A stretch of DNA of 64,000 nt from Marsupella aquatica (Eukaryota; Marchantiophyta), in the NCBI GenBank assembly GCA_973895155.1, contig OZ316894.1, positions 12,400,001 through 12,464,000 of the forward strand. Reading direction: 5' to 3'. This document shows, piece by piece, positions 1 through 10,643 of the stretch. The position numbers and the translations under genes were made by a program. Numbering within the stretch: the first letter of the stretch is position 1; the number at the start of each line of letters is the position of its first letter. The notes under the pieces were generated by a model. It ran no database searches. It was not told the origin of the DNA and worked only from the letters and a program-made list of their open reading frames with translations.

Positions 1-554
1 CTAGAATGCACAAGCGCGAATTTGGGTAGGATTTTCGCTGTAGCAGCAGTTTATTCATGTATATTGATAGAATGCTGCGGAACTTGATTGTTCGTGTTCA
101 TTGGAGATCCTGCTGGAGGTCTGTGCCAATGGTGATCGGTGTTTCACATGAAGTTCAGAGGAGAGTCAAAATGAAGCAGGAAGGAACCCTGTGAATGTTG
201 AACTTGGATTTGCTAGATCTTTTACATTGTTTGGGGCTTTCATTCGCGGTACTGCTTTTTATGATAATACGGAGAATACCCGTCAAGTGCTTGATCTCAT
301 TCTGTAGAGTTGGTCGTGCAACACCCCATGGCAGAGGTGACTGGAGGACTGTACATCCTGAAGTGAGTGACACTATGAGAACTGAGAACTGGAATCCTGA
401 TGAGTCAGATTTCGTTCACTTAGACAAGGAATGGTGGTGAGGTGTTGAATGACAAAAGAATTTGATATTGTTTTTAACAAGGTTTCAAGAGACCTGTTGA
501 GTAAACAACCCTTACTCGTCAGACATGCACAATCATGGGCAACATCTTACAGAT

Positions 555-800
555 ACACAACAGTCTACATAACAGATATGTGGTTCAATTTCACCACAGT
601 CTACATTCCTGGGAACACAAGAACTCTGGGTCGGTCTATCATTCATATTCAGTCTCCACAAACTAAGCTCTCCTTACCTATCAACTACCTCTCTAACAAT
701 GAGCCTCAATTCCACTTTATAATTAAGTCCTGCTAATGAATATAGTAATGACAAATCTAACCTTACCCAAACACCTGACTAACTATCGTTACATAGTAAC
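555..800 (-). repeat. LTR-like dispersed repeat fragment, copy A
   Basis: This segment shares order and wording of short blocks with 16685-16990 and 25250-25510: a run ending in 'cacaagagc/gaactc', then 'ccacaaactaagctctcc', then 'aacaatgagcctcaattcca', then 'aagtcctgctaatg' and 'acacctgactaac'. In the reverse complement the blocks match plus-strand copies at 1440-1750 and 24895-25215. The pattern is that of diverged solo LTRs or LTR fragments. No primer-binding site, polypurine tract or gag-pol was seen beside it. Confidence 0.5.
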
Positions 801-1439
801 TCTAGACCAAAGACTAAATACCTCATAGTAAAATGAGTCAATTGAAGTTGTGAGTACTCTTGCTGAGAGCTTTATAGTTGGTTCTGACAATGGAGAGGTT
901 CAGATCCAGGGGCAATTGAGGTAAGTGTTCATGCCAAGGGTATGGGTGCTTCCCGATCTACCTTGGTTAGCAGGCATGGGGAAGGGAAAGGAGAGACTTC
1001 CATTAGACAACAACGAGAAGTGGGCAATGAAACAAGGAGTCAATCTCAAAGAAGGTTTAATTAGGTTGGGATATGTCTATTGCCTTAGGGGACTTGCCAT
1101 TGGGACAACTGGACAAATTACCAAGTATTTTGTTTTCAAGGGCAGTTGAGATTATTGGATGGGATGCCTTATCCCTCATCTACACTTATGAACATTTGTA
1201 ATGCTTTTAATCGCATTATCACATGCGCTAGTGACATGAGGTCTTTGAGAGGAGAGATAAATCTAGTGGCCTGGGATTTCAACATCAACTCTAATGCAAA
1301 GCTTGCAAAAACAAAGATGGTTGTTACAGATGCACTTAAAAAAAAGTGCAAAGGAAAGAGTGAATAAGAAGACAAAGTTAGTGAGTATCACTCAGCCTGT
1401 TCATGATGTTAGGTCTTTACTGTCAAGTCTAGACTTACT

Positions 1440-1750
1440 ATGTAACCGTTGTTAGTCAAGCCCTAGTCAGGTGCTTGGTTATGGTTGGATGTGCAACTAC
1501 TATATATACTACCAGGACTTAGCTAGTGAGGGGAACTTAGGCTCATTGTTACAAAATCCATTGGGAGATTGGAAGAACTTAATTTGTGGAGACTCGCATG
1601 TTAGCCATACCGATCGGTATGGCCAGCACAATTAGAGTCAGTAAAGTTCTCTTGAATGTTTGTTCCTGTGGTGATCAAGGTGATTCAACCATGAATCTCC
1701 TATGTCGACTCTTGTGTTTGGTGCATGTTGCAAATATATTTGTGTATGCT
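1440..1750 (+). repeat. LTR-like dispersed repeat fragment, copy B
   Basis: This is the plus-orientation copy of the family at 555-800. It carries 'tcaggtgcttggttatgg', 'ccaggacttagctagtg', 'ttaggctcattgtta' and 'tgtggagact' in the same order as the reverse complement of the other copies. It lies 640 bases from copy A in the opposite orientation. No coding sequence of a retrotransposon lies between them. Confidence 0.5.
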
Positions 1751-2592
1751 GTCGTATGAGTGACAATCGTTTTACTCAACAAATCAGTAGTAGTATATAT
1801 GTTTTCTTTAATTAGGTTACCAATCTATCTGATTGAGTTGAAAATTTTCTGGTCCTTGCAAGTTGAGATACTAACTCATGAACACGAGAGAGCCATATTG
1901 GCTTATACATATGCCAGAAATGTTTGGCCTCCTTTTGTCTATGGAGGCTCCCATTTGTAGAGCAGGCAAATTGGGGAACCTAGAGTCATCGAGATGATTT
2001 GTCTGTGTGCATGGATAGGGGTAGGAGAGAGTACCCGAGGTGAGTATTACACCAGATACTGGTAGCCTTAGCATATGCTGCTTGTGTTTATTTCTGATAC
2101 TATTTGGTGGTTTTGTACTGCATATTTGAAGATGGACTAAGCAATACTAATTTGTACAGCAAGAAAATCATTACAATGAGGAGCACTTTTGTAATGTGTT
2201 CCATAGTTACTTCCATAATTACAGTGACGACTTCCTGATGAGAGTGAGATGATAGTGAAGCAGTGTAGGCATCACTTGCCATGTATTGAGGAGGGAGAGA
2301 AACCTAAATTTTCTTTGCAGGCCATTATTAACCCTTCTAGATTTGTCTGGTACAATAAGGTTCACAAAACCAGAAAGGATACCTTAGGAAGGTGGCTGTA
2401 GAAGGCCTCATTAGGGGGACTACTCCTTAATATTTTTCAACTCGGAGTGGGTGAGCAATGCTAATCACACGTCTAGCTGTTAGGGGAGTATGTGACTAAA
2501 TTGAGATGCTCATTAGTGGACGTTCTACAACCAGGGGATACAAGAGATATTGTTCAATGCAATCACTCAGAATGGAGGCTGCAGCCTTAGGA

Positions 2593-3150
2593 GGACTTTA
2601 CAAGATGTCGGGGGCACTTGGGAGTTTTCTTCACCAAAGCAAACTGGAGGGCCATTGCACACACTAAATATAGTGTCCCGGGGCTAAAAGCATTTTTTGA
2701 ATCCTTTTATCGCCCCCAAGGTCTTGTAAAGCCAAGTACAGCCAATGGTGCCAGATTAATTGACTAAAAGACAGATTGAGGACCCACTCCACCTGAATGT
2801 CATGTAATCTTTGGCTAAAGTCTTTGTAAATGTGAGAAGTGAGAAGAGAATATATTATGAAGGACTTGTGGGTCCCTTTTTGATGCAAATGACTTAAAAT
2901 AGAAATGGACCAAGCGGCCAGAAGAAGAGACCACCAAGAAAGGTGGTCTAAAATCTAGGACAAAAGAGTGCTCCACATAAGCAAAAATTGGGCCCCACTG
3001 TATTCCATGTAGGATTGGTAACAGGTTCGGTTGAAAGTGCCCCCGACGTTTTGTAAAGTGAACAGCAGTAGTTTTTCTCAAATGGATGGCTCTGATCAGA
3101 TCTTGGAGACCAAATTTTTTTTGGAAACTGCCCCAATGTCTTGTAAAGCC
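2593..3150. repeat. Cluster of a 22-base motif in both orientations
   Basis: Four copies of a motif close to gcccccgacRtYttgtaaag occur at 2712-2733, 3039-3060 and 3129-3150 on the plus strand and 2593-2615 on the minus strand. Spacing is irregular, about 100 to 300 bases. Nothing coding was found around them. Confidence 0.5.
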
Positions 3151-3565
3151 ACCCTTAGGCACTGCAAATCCTAAGCTAGATTATGAGAAAGTGCTCATGT
3201 GTCCAAGAACCTTTTTGGATGACGAGCTGGTTCAATCTTCTTCAATGTTGAAGCCCCTGATTGAAAGGGTGAGTGACAAATCAAATCTGTTGGTGGCATT
3301 ACAGAATGGATTATAGGTAAGTTACTTATATCCAAGTAATACTGGCCACCAGTTTAATTGGTGTATGCACACATATGTATGTGCACTCACAACTGATTGG
3401 GAGGCATCAAACCATTTAAAGGGGAAGGAGGAGAACAATGTGCAACTATCATTAACCAAGAAAAACAGGTCCATGTTGGTCATTAGTAATTAAATCTGGC
3501 TAACTGTAAGAGGATTTCTATGTTCTCATTAATTTTTTTTCACTTACTACCTGCGTGCTTTGGAC

Positions 3566-3741
3566 CTTGCAAAAATGTATAGGTTAATTCCCTGAAATAT
3601 TTGCCTCTGAAATGATTACAACCCTTACATCCTGCCCCCTTTCTCAAAAAACTTGCAAATAAATGTATAGGTTAAGTCCCTGAAATATTTACCTCTGAAA
3701 TGATTACAACCCTTACATCATGCCCCCTTTCTCAAAAAACT
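3566..3741. repeat. Tandem duplication, about 86-base unit, two copies
   Basis: The block beginning 'ttgcaaaaatgtataggtta' and ending 'ccctttctcaaaaaact' is repeated from about 3652 with only a few substitutions. Both copies contain 'ctgaaatgattacaaccc'. It is non-coding. Confidence 0.85.
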
Positions 3742-4230
3742 GCGTTCACAAATAATAGGATTAGATTGAATCCTCATGTGTATGCCCAAGAAGGGCTCCT
3801 TGTACCCAGACTCTCTATGACCATTCTTATTCCTTGTCACAAAATAGTCTAAACAGCACCATTTTCTGTTACCAAAGAAATTAACCTTACAAGCTCTAAA
3901 GAATGGGTCATGAAGGCTAGACTTTGATGGTGCCTAGATATCAAGTGTAGTATAGATTAGCCTGATTACCCTTTCTTGAATGTAAATAGAAATGAGGAGG
4001 GAAAACATAACCTTGCAAAGAAAAACTTTCCATGCTGTTTTATGTTCATTTTTGTCTCCATCCCTATTTTTTTCCCACTTTCAATTGCACCCTCGTTTTC
4101 AATTATGGCTTCCGTGAGTGTCAAAGTCTAGCAAAAAAAGAAGAAGGTCTAGAAGCTTCAATCTAGACAATAGGCCAGGAAATAGTTTTTGATTGTGCTT
4201 TATTAATTTAATAGAAAATACACTCGGGCC

Positions 4231-4435
4231 AGGGGGTAACTTCTGATTGCAGAGAGATATGCTTAGTAGACCCCCTTCTGGAAAAAGTTTGCTTAATCAA
4301 CCCCCTCGATACTTTTCTCCAATCTGGACCGTTGATGGACCTTTCAATCTCAGATCTGGATCGTTGATAGACCTCGGGGGTGATCAAGTAACAACTTTCA
4401 TTTTGGGGGTTGATCAAGCAAATACCTCTCTGATT
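4231..4435. mobile_element. Small inverted-repeat element (MITE-like)
   Basis: An outer pair of inverted arms begins CAGAGAG on the left (near 4239) and ends CTCTCTG on the right (near 4432). An inner pair, tttgcttaatcaaccccc at about 4288-4305 and gggggttgatcaagcaaa at about 4405-4422, matches in inverted orientation at 17 of 18 positions. The total of about 200 bases, the lack of coding capacity and the inverted ends fit a non-autonomous DNA transposon. The CAGAG start recalls hAT ends, but no clear 8-base target duplication is visible, so the superfamily is open. Confidence 0.55.
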
Positions 4436-4741
4436 GTGGTTTATTAGTTAAATAGGTGTTTAATTACATTGCCACCAAAGATATTCTAATTTATGACACT
4501 GCCATTGTTTTTATTGTATTTACTATATGCCACTCTTTTCGTTTATGGTTAACCCAGGGGGCATTGGTAAACTTGTTGCCCATAATCAAAACCGTGACAT
4601 ATGCTTAAATAGAAAAAAAAATCTGACACTTGTTAATTGGAACATATTTAATACACTCTGGGGTTGCCCCACACAAAATCACAAGAAGCCAAAACCCCTA
4701 ACCGGATCCATACGCTTTCTTTGGGCAAACATAAACGTAAA

Positions 4742-4921
4742 ATGGGAGGAGAAGTTAGTGACAGATCTGTAGCTGAGCGAAAGCTCTTGTTAAACCACAG
4801 TATTCTAGTGACAGCAACTCTTGAGGATTGGATACAATATCATACGGGTAGAGCGTCAAATGTGCAGGAACATGTCGAGCTGCGCGAGTTAATGCGCCGA
4901 CAGCTTTTGCTGAAATTGTGA
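4742..4921 (+). CDS. Small hypothetical ORF, 59 residues, doubtful
   Basis: An ATG in good context (aaaATGG) opens a 59-residue frame with a hydrophilic, charge-rich composition (starts MGGEVSDRSVAERKLLLNH, ends RRQLLLKL) and a plain stop. The composition is more protein-like than the surrounding shadow frames. No family was recognised, and a gene boundary or splice partner was not found. It could be a small gene, a first exon or a chance frame; chance is the simplest reading. Confidence 0.2.
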   Translation: MGGEVSDRSVAERKLLLNHSILVTATLEDWIQYHTGRASNVQEHVELRELMRRQLLLKL

Positions 4922-6070
4922 AGTGAACTCGGTGTTCAATTAGAATAGTATTTACAAACCGGATGACTCTACGGGCGGGAGATTGGCGAATCCCCCAATC
5001 CTCCATAGGCCATAGCGCTGTCGTTGAGCAACACAATTATGGCGGCCGAAATTCCAGCAGGAGACACAGCGCGGGGAGGAAATTTGAACTCTAGGAAGCG
5101 ACAATTAGACAAAATTTGACCAGCAGCTGAGCGCGCGGCGAAATCTTTTTGAAATGGAGGATGTCTTGCTGTCTACTTTCATAGTTTCATCTCTATCGAG
5201 AAATGAATAAAGATGGCTTTGAGTGCAATTTACTGTGTATAAATCTCTAGCACCACATCCACGCGTTTGTGTATTGTTGTGTATTGTGAAGCGTTTGCAA
5301 GCCTGGGAGACCACGCAGCGTTTGTGTGAAGCCGATAGTGCATTGATCGAAGAGCGAATTGTTAGAGGAAGCTCATGTGCTTGGACATCAGTGCCAGATT
5401 GAGTGTCAGGCAGAGAGAACTAGCTTGGCCTTAGTTTTGACAGATTCAAGGGTCGTGGCTTTTACACGAACTCGGCGGATGCTTTTTTTCTTTCGTTGTA
5501 TGTCTAAGATGCAATCCTAGCCACGTTCATTGCGACGCAACACGGGGAGGTTGTTCTCAGGACGGACGGCTGTACAGAATCAATTCAATTCAACCCAACC
5601 CAGCGGTTGAATTCAACCCCCTTTGACAATTTGTAGAGAGTACTTATGGTGAGACGAACTACTACTTACTGGTGCACTACGTGAGAAAATTCAATTTGAG
5701 GTTTTCATGAATTTCGTTTCGATCCGCCAGCCCTGTAATAGTTCTGTAGTTGGCCCATTCTTCTGATAAGCTTCTTGTTCGGCCCAACTACAAATGTCTT
5801 TTACTCGGTCTGCGAACATTGCTCGCTCTGTAGGTACAGAATCGTGCCGTTTACATGCTGCACCATTAGTTACTTTGATATGGAAGATGGTGTCGTGTTC
5901 CACTAATGTATTAGTTGTGCAGGTTGTCTGCTTGCCGTTTGCGCCCACTAAGCATTAAACCTGTAGATCGACATAAGCCGTGTGTTTGAAGTTCGCGCGG
6001 TTGCGAGTCACAAAACTCACTCCATGCATAGGTTTTTGTGGACAGGGAAAATACGCTGGCTAGCATTTCA

Positions 6071-7211
6071 ATGGGGCCTTTGTCTCCTCCCTTTGCGAGG
6101 GTCGGGGCTCCGAGGAATCGCGCTCTTTCACAAGGATGTGTGGAAGACATTCCATCAACGACAGTGGAGTCACTAGTGAACAAATGTCTGTTTGATTCGG
6201 ACAAGGGGGCTCGAGTGTGGAAGAAAAGACGAACAGTAGCCTCTGATCCGGGGGTGAACTGCTTTGAGGATGCCACAGCTACGCTGCGATGCCAATTAGA
6301 GCAAGTTCGATTGGAACTAACGTTTTGGAATGAGCTTGCATTATCGAAGGACGAAGAGATCACAGATTTGAATGTGGAGCTAGAGGAAGTAAGGAGTGAG
6401 TTACAGCAGCTGGAAAATCTTAAATGCTTACAGTCCGAGAAGTGGAGAAAAGAGGCAAAGGTACTAGCCCCCGAATTGAAGGTGATGAACACGCAGATAG
6501 AAGCTTTGCGAACAAATTCTGAGGCCGAGAATTGGAGAGATGAAGCAACGAGACTAGCTAACCAATTGGACGTGAAGAGTAGGGAGATGGTAGCGTTGCG
6601 AGAAAGTGTCAATAGAGACAAATTACGTATGGAGGAAGCCTACAAACAGGGTATTGCCCTCTGATTGTTTCTTATCGACAATGTTCACGCCCCGTGATGG
6701 TACTTCGCATCCTGGGACCTTAATTAGTCTTGGGTGCTGACCGTCATAGTGATTTTGCCTTGTTCCAGAGTTCGAGGCATTGAGATTTAAGGCGAGGCGA
6801 GTGGTGGAGCTTCTGAAAGCTTCTTTCGAAAACCAGCGGACGGCATTAGCGAACGCGGAGTCAAAAGAAATCCAACTGGAAATGGTATTCTCGGAGGCAC
6901 ATGAAATCGATGTTCTGAAGATCTTTCTAAGAGTGTTTCTCTCGGAGATTTGGGTCGACTCTTACATGCCACTCTGCTGCGCTGTACACATTATTTTGCA
7001 GGTGGATATCTCAAGAGTGGGAGGATGTCAGCAGAATAAGGCATTGGCACCCCTCGTGGAGCCGCAGAGTAAGACGAGGAGAGCCTTTTTCGAAGCCATG
7101 GAGGGATATTTTGATACCGTCTTTAAGAGGAGAGAATTTTTGGAAGCTGTGGAGCAATATTATGATGCTAAGTTTAAAGCTACACGGATTGGAGAAGGTG
7201 GGCAAGACTAG
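6071..7211 (+). CDS. Unrecognised coiled-coil protein
   Basis: The proposed exons are 6071-6650, 6769-6884 and 7002-7211, giving 301 residues. The ATG at 6071 is the first in this frame. Exon 1 ends with one base of a Glu codon before a GTATTG donor, and exon 2 starts after ttgttccag and completes it, so the helix reads through as KQEFEALRFKARRVVELL. About residues 75-230 are rich in Glu, Lys, Leu and Arg with heptad spacing, which predicts a long coiled coil. The N-terminal 70 residues are Pro/Ser-rich and basic. The C-terminal 70 residues contain FFEAMEGYFDTVF and FLEAVEQYYDAKF, which look like an internal repeat. The second intron is 117 bases, stop-free and a multiple of three, so it could also be retained. 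No known family was recognised, and no localisation signal is obvious. Confidence 0.6.
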
Positions 7212-9773
7212 GCATCGAACGTTACTCAAGACCCCTATTGGACTATCTAACAAGCCGTCGAGCAATAACTTGAAGCGAAGACGTAGACTTTAAGTACATC
7301 TGCAGGCCGAGTACAGTGAGACGCCCAGAAGTTGCCGAGAAGCCGAAAATTGTATAGGATTCGGGTGATGAGAAGTCATTATGATTGCATGTCTGTCACC
7401 CACCATTTTTGGTTTAGAGCAATTGTCAATCACAACAGCTACAAATATGTACTATGTTTTAGATAGCGTGGATGGAGGATCCGACAGATATTCTCCTCTC
7501 TAGTCTTCGTGCCCATGTTGGAGTTCTCTACTATACATGTCAATGGTGGGGAACCAGCTTTTGCAGTTTTTTTTGTTTTAGGGCCCGTTTTTGTCATCGT
7601 CATCACAGTTTTGTCAAGTAATTAAAGTTCGAAGATGACAGGGGTCTACGATATACGTCTGCGATCAATGGCACACATAGTGCCTTCCGTGAGAGCGTTG
7701 GCTCCAGTCACTTTAGGTCAATTTCAGAAATTATGCTAAAGAGCCTACCGTCGCTTGACCCACTTGACGAAGGCATGCTGTTTTTTCTTGACCGTAGTAA
7801 ACGTGAGCGATTGATGCTAAATTGATGTCTTCTACTGTACCTGTCATCGGACCAAAGATGGCAAAGCAGTGAGGGCACTCGTTCATGCTCATCAACTGCG
7901 TTTTGTGTAATTTAGTACAGTACCTAGAATTATTCCGATGGATGTAGTGCATTCATTGTCAAAGTTCATACCGTGCTGAAACATTGTAATTGACCCATGT
8001 CTCATACTCGACCAATCTGTTCATATTGCCATGGAATCATCGTACCCAATGTCAGTGTTCATGAGTACGGTTTCATGAACAATTATAGCGATATCATTCA
8101 TCACCATTCTAATCAAAATACCCAGACAGGATAATTATGGTTGAGGCTCTTCCGCACAAGTCACTCTTACTGACATTTCATGCATACAATGCGGCATGGA
8201 CCCACTCTATACTTCGCTTTAATATTGCAAAAAGGTTCCCCAAGAACGTTGCGGACATTTTCTGATTTCCTACATAATTTCCATTCGTACTCGTCCAGTT
8301 TTGTCACTATGATTTCAATATGACTTACTGTCTTGCAAGTATGAGTTGTTGAAATTGTTCGTTCTGGACTACTCATGTACTAGGATTGTTTTTCAGAACT
8401 CTGTAAGCACCCACTTCCTACCAGTAAACGAACAGTCAGGAGGATCACAGATTGTAACAGAGAGAAGTTTGGTTACCATGTCACTGACGAGGAGAAGCAC
8501 TTTCACAGTGATGTGAGCCGCCGGAAACTGAACTGAGAATCAAGACATTCATACGATCCAACTAACCAGCGGTGCAAGCCACAGTAATCATCATGGTCGT
8601 TACACTTTGGAAATGTACTTTGGTACCGTAGACCTTGCCCATATCGAATCAGTCTTTGAGCGTGAGCGTGACTGTCCATGCATAGGGAACCTACGATTGA
8701 AGCGACCGAGCGAGAGAGGTGTGGGCGTGAGTCGAGTAGAGCGTGATGGAGGTGAATCGGACGTGGAAGTTACGTACAGTAGGTTAGGCTGGAGAGACCG
8801 GGATGATTCTGAGTTTCCGAGGGATCTCTTGAAAACGAACCAGCTACGCGCATCGATGATAATAAGATATGAAGGCTGATCGATTGACGACCATAATATC
8901 GTTCCGGGACCTGAGTGGATCGGCGTCAGACCAGATCCAGAGCAAGTAGCCCGGTTTTCGTTCAAGGGCAGCTATTGTAAAGGCGAGCTCCGAGAAACAG
9001 CTTGTTAGTCGACCCTTTGTCAGGTACTGATCCGAGAATCACATTGCCCCTTTACTATTCCGTCAGAAAAATGATTAGGATTGAAGATCTACAACTCTTA
9101 TATGGAATACCAGGCTTTTTAATTAGTTTCTGGCAATGGCGAAGTACCTAGTCTGAGTTCGACCATCCGGTTAGTTCAGTGGAACTGTAGCACTGGGAAC
9201 TTTGATTTTATCCCTATTTCTCGATCTGTAGCTGCGATCGGAGCGGACCTTTTTACTAAGATTCTGATAAGAAAGAACTTGACTCAATTCCTGGACGATC
9301 GATTAGTCTGTAGGAGCTATCCTGGCCGTGCTCTGAGCAACAGGCAGCAAGGACCTTGCATTATCAGGCTTTGGCCGAAGTTTAAATTGAGGCGCAGCTT
9401 TAGTAGTTTCGCTTCAAAATATATTGTTTCTTTAAATCTGCTCCCTTTGCTTGGCCGGACGGAATCATTCGTCCATCAATGCAGGTCGATCTAAGATATA
9501 CAAGATACTGTTATATATCGTGTTGATTGGGAAGAATTTGATGAGTTCAGCTTCAAGCATATGATTATGTCTGTATCAGACTTATCTTGCGCGGTCATTA
9601 TTTGCCCCTGGCTACTTACTTTGTACTTGAACTGTGGACCCAGTAGCTGCTTACATCTGTACAGTTCTCGACCGAGAATCATGGGAGTCAGCTGCATACT
9701 TTCCGGGCCGGGAGGAAGAAATTTGATTACTAATTCTGAGAACAGTGGTGCTAATGCGGAGACGAGATCACGA
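7212..9773. other. Gene-free stretch
   Basis: Nothing was recognised. Two overlapping open frames on opposite strands near 8600-8965 have no motif, no supported splice partners and complementary composition, so they were not called. The last 300 bases before 9774 probably hold the promoter and leader of the fasciclin gene, but no clear TATA box was picked out. Confidence 0.5.
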
Positions 9774-10643
9774 ATGCGCTGGGGAGAAAAGCTGCCTGTC
9801 ACTATTATGATGATGATATCTTTGTGGGCATTTCAAGCTCGTGTAACTGAAGTGGCCGGGAAAGCTCTACCTTTCGCAGTCGCCACTCCACCTTCGAGTA
9901 ACATGTTGACTCCAGCAGAAGGACCCGAAGTACCTGGGCCAACACCGATTGGCGAAGCTCCGAAAAACTCAGCTTCTCCTGAGCCGTCGGATCCTCCCAC
10001 ACAGTCAGCTTCTCCTCAGCAATCAAATCCTCCAACGCAGGAGCAGCCAGCCGGACAGGTTGAGCAGTTTCAACAAGTCCTCTCCTCTCTGCGTGTCAAC
10101 AACTACACAACTGGTGCTCAGTACATTGCAGACTATCTGTTTCTCCTGCCTCTGGGAACCACTCTTTTCGTGCCCACCAATGAAGCCTTCGACGCAGTGA
10201 AGAATAACGACGACGACGACGATGTATCTCCGACTCCCGGACCTTTGCTGGCTTATCACGCCATTTTGCAGCAGTTCAGCTACCAACAAATCGCGCTGCT
10301 TCCAGTGGGGACCCGATTTGCAACGCTGATCGCCAACAACAACACGATTGAGATCACTAGCGTAGCTCCAGACTATCTACGAGTGGATGATGTCCGCGTG
10401 GTTCAGAGAGACATATGCAGTTCGGGTACTTTGGCCTTGCAGATTTCATGTCATGGAGTCGATGGCATCTTGAACATGACCGAATGGGGGAGACCAAGCC
10501 ACGCTCTAATTGTTCCTCCGAAGGCACCTATTGACCCACCTGTATTCTCACCTGCTCCTGCACAGAAGCTTCCACCACCGGAAGCTCTTTCCCCTGCAAT
10601 CGAGGGTGCACGCGCTTGCACGCCCACCCCTGTCCCTGCCTGA
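9774..10643 (+). CDS. Secreted fasciclin (FAS1) domain protein
   Basis: This is a single-exon gene of 289 residues from the ATG at 9774. An in-frame ATG at 9561 exists, but the later start places a clear signal peptide at the N-terminus (basic MRWGEK, then a hydrophobic run to about residue 25). Residues 35-95 are rich in Pro, Ser and Gln, as in arabinogalactan-type linkers. The FAS1 domain spans about 96-240: the H1 motif TTLFVPTNEAFD lies near 130 and an H2-like HGVDGIL near 228. NYT, NNT and NMT are possible N-glycosylation sites. A run of five Asp codons (GAC/GAT) at about residue 146 interrupts the domain. The C-terminus is Pro-rich and ends in PTPVPA without a hydrophobic GPI signal, so the product is probably secreted to the wall rather than lipid-anchored. 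FAS1 proteins mediate cell-wall and matrix adhesion. Confidence 0.85.
   Translation: MRWGEKLPVTIMMMISLWAFQARVTEVAGKALPFAVATPPSSNMLTPAEGPEVPGPTPIGEAPKNSASPEPSDPPTQSASPQQSNPPTQEQPAGQVEQFQQVLSSLRVNNYTTGAQYIADYLFLLPLGTTLFVPTNEAFDAVKNNDDDDDVSPTPGPLLAYHAILQQFSYQQIALLPVGTRFATLIANNNTIEITSVAPDYLRVDDVRVVQRDICSSGTLALQISCHGVDGILNMTEWGRPSHALIVPPKAPIDPPVFSPAPAQKLPPPEALSPAIEGARACTPTPVPA

Larger units (their letters stand above)
1..4230. other. Gene-free stretch with transposon remains
   Basis: No coding region can be supported here. Open frames are short and overlap on both strands without recognisable motifs. The stretch holds two fragments of a dispersed LTR-like repeat (listed separately), a cluster of a short repeated motif at 2593-3150 and an 86-base tandem duplication at 3566-3741. 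The rest is AT-rich DNA in which nothing was recognised. Confidence 0.6.

Noticed and set aside
5911-6621. 236-residue minus-strand open frame
   Set aside because: It is the complement of the coiled-coil gene's first exon and is Ser/Phe/Thr-rich as expected of a shadow.
8600-8965. Frames open on both strands
   Set aside because: Mutual shadows without motif or splice context.
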